DNA from: a bacterium | Lineage (GTDB): Bacteria > UBA9089 > UBA9088 | Direction of reading: 5' to 3' | DNA: 6,716 nt | Assembly: GCA_040756715.1 (NCBI GenBank) | Contig: JBFLYE010000033.1 | Span: 1 to 6,716 of the forward strand | In this document: one piece after another, positions 6,303 to 6,716 of the stretch | Layout: the number at the start of each line of letters is the position of its first letter | Numbering within the stretch: position 1 is the stretch's first letter | Notes under the pieces: model-generated | What the model saw: only the letters and a program-made list of their open reading frames with translations | Database searches by the model: none | What the model was told of the DNA's origin: nothing | Translations under genes and position numbers: made by a program

Positions 6303-6716
6303 CAAGATTTATTCTATTGATTTTTGTCCTTTGTTTGGGGATTTATGGAATTAGAATGGCTCTTTTTTCTTCCCTTTTTACCATAAAAAATGTAGAGGTA
6401 AAGGTATCGGGTGATATATCAGAAAATGAAATTATGAGATTATGGAAGGGATTTTTAAGGCAAAACTATCCAGGCATTGCCCCCAATCTTTTTAAACTAA
6501 AAAAAGATGGCCTTCGTAGATATATCCTTTCTGATGTAAGGGTAAAAAGGGTAGAGATAAAAAGGTATCCCCCTCATAGGATTGTTATTCTCATAGAGCC
6601 AAGAAAGGCTTTTGTATGGATTAAAGATAGTCTCGGCGTTGATGGAGAGGGGGTTATATTTCCTATAAAAGGGACACAAAGTCTGGCATATCTTTCGGGT
6701 TTTGAAGGGAAAAAAA
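6284..6716 (+). CDS. ftsQ: FtsQ/DivIB-type cell division protein, 5' part (runs off the right edge)
   Basis: A bitopic membrane protein expected to link early and late divisome components (FtsQ-FtsB-FtsL complex). The 144 visible codons encode a short basic cytoplasmic tail (1-8), one membrane helix (about 9-23), then a POTRA domain (about 33-105). The POTRA opens with FTIKNVEVKVSGDIS (32-46), continues with NLFKLKKDGLRRYIL (68-82), then VRVKRVEIKRYPPHRIVILI (85-104), and E105-P106. This is followed by WIKDSLGVDGEGVIFP (112-127), matching the family's '...VD.+G.vf' segment after POTRA. ATG 6284 is the only sensible start nearby; it lies inside the upstream gene, 19 nt before that gene's stop codon ends, and has no clear Shine-Dalgarno. 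The remaining part and the stop are outside the window; ftsA/ftsZ commonly follow. A TamA/BamA-like POTRA protein is unlikely given the single N-terminal helix and basic tail. Confidence 0.88.
   Translation, partial: MAYKGLARFILLIFVLCLGIYGIRMALFSSLFTIKNVEVKVSGDISENEIMRLWKGFLRQNYPGIAPNLFKLKKDGLRRYILSDVRVKRVEIKRYPPHRIVILIEPRKAFVWIKDSLGVDGEGVIFPIKGTQSLAYLSGFEGKK

Noticed and set aside
6497-6679. 60-codon minus-strand open frame at the right edge
   Set aside because: It lies opposite the POTRA region of the FtsQ-like gene, which explains this stretch; the minus-strand product has no recognisable features.
1-6716. CRISPR array, tRNA/rRNA genes, insertion sequence or prophage parts
   Set aside because: No regularly spaced identical repeats, tRNA-like cloverleaf, transposase motif or terminal inverted repeats were seen; the coding content fills nearly the whole window.

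Overview
The window is an AT-rich, densely packed bacterial segment with five co-oriented (+) genes: a Ser/Thr protein kinase, a condensing enzyme fused to a sensor-like domain, ClpC, a TPR lipoprotein, and FtsQ (cut by the right edge). Arginine is encoded mostly by AGG/AGA and ATA is common for isoleucine. None of the four start codons with visible upstream sequence has a convincing Shine-Dalgarno site. ClpC, an FtsQ-type division protein and a lipoprotein with a non-Asp +2 residue fit a bacterium with a peptidoglycan envelope, possibly diderm. Codon use and spacer style suggest a poorly characterised, perhaps anaerobic or thermophilic, lineage. That is an impression; no phylum can be fixed from the sequence alone.

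Left part (1-2759): a soluble Hanks-type kinase is followed after 17 nt by a 610-residue protein. Its N-terminal two thirds is a complete HMGL-like (2-isopropylmalate / citramalate / homocitrate / Re-citrate synthase superfamily) catalytic domain. Its C-terminus looks like a Cache/PDC ligand-sensing domain where a LeuA-type allosteric domain would be expected. This fusion and its kinase neighbour are the most unusual content of the window.

Middle (2760-5316): a 136-nt spacer with degenerate CCAATG-type repeats, a weak inverted repeat and a perfect TATAAT box only 11 nt before the start codon leads into a full-length clpC. The ClpC protein has two Clp_N repeats, D1, a UVR-containing middle region, D2 and an LGF ClpP-docking loop. 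No ctsR, mcsA, mcsB or CIRCE element accompanies it.

Right part (5317-6716): a TTG-initiated lipoprotein with two TPRs and an uncharacterised alpha/beta C-terminal domain overlaps by 19 nt an FtsQ-like gene with one membrane segment and a POTRA domain. The tight overlap suggests co-translation and a link between the lipoprotein and envelope or division work. ClpC is probably a separate proteostasis unit. The kinase and condensing-enzyme pair is probably a regulatory or metabolic unit. No RNA genes, CRISPR arrays or mobile elements were seen.
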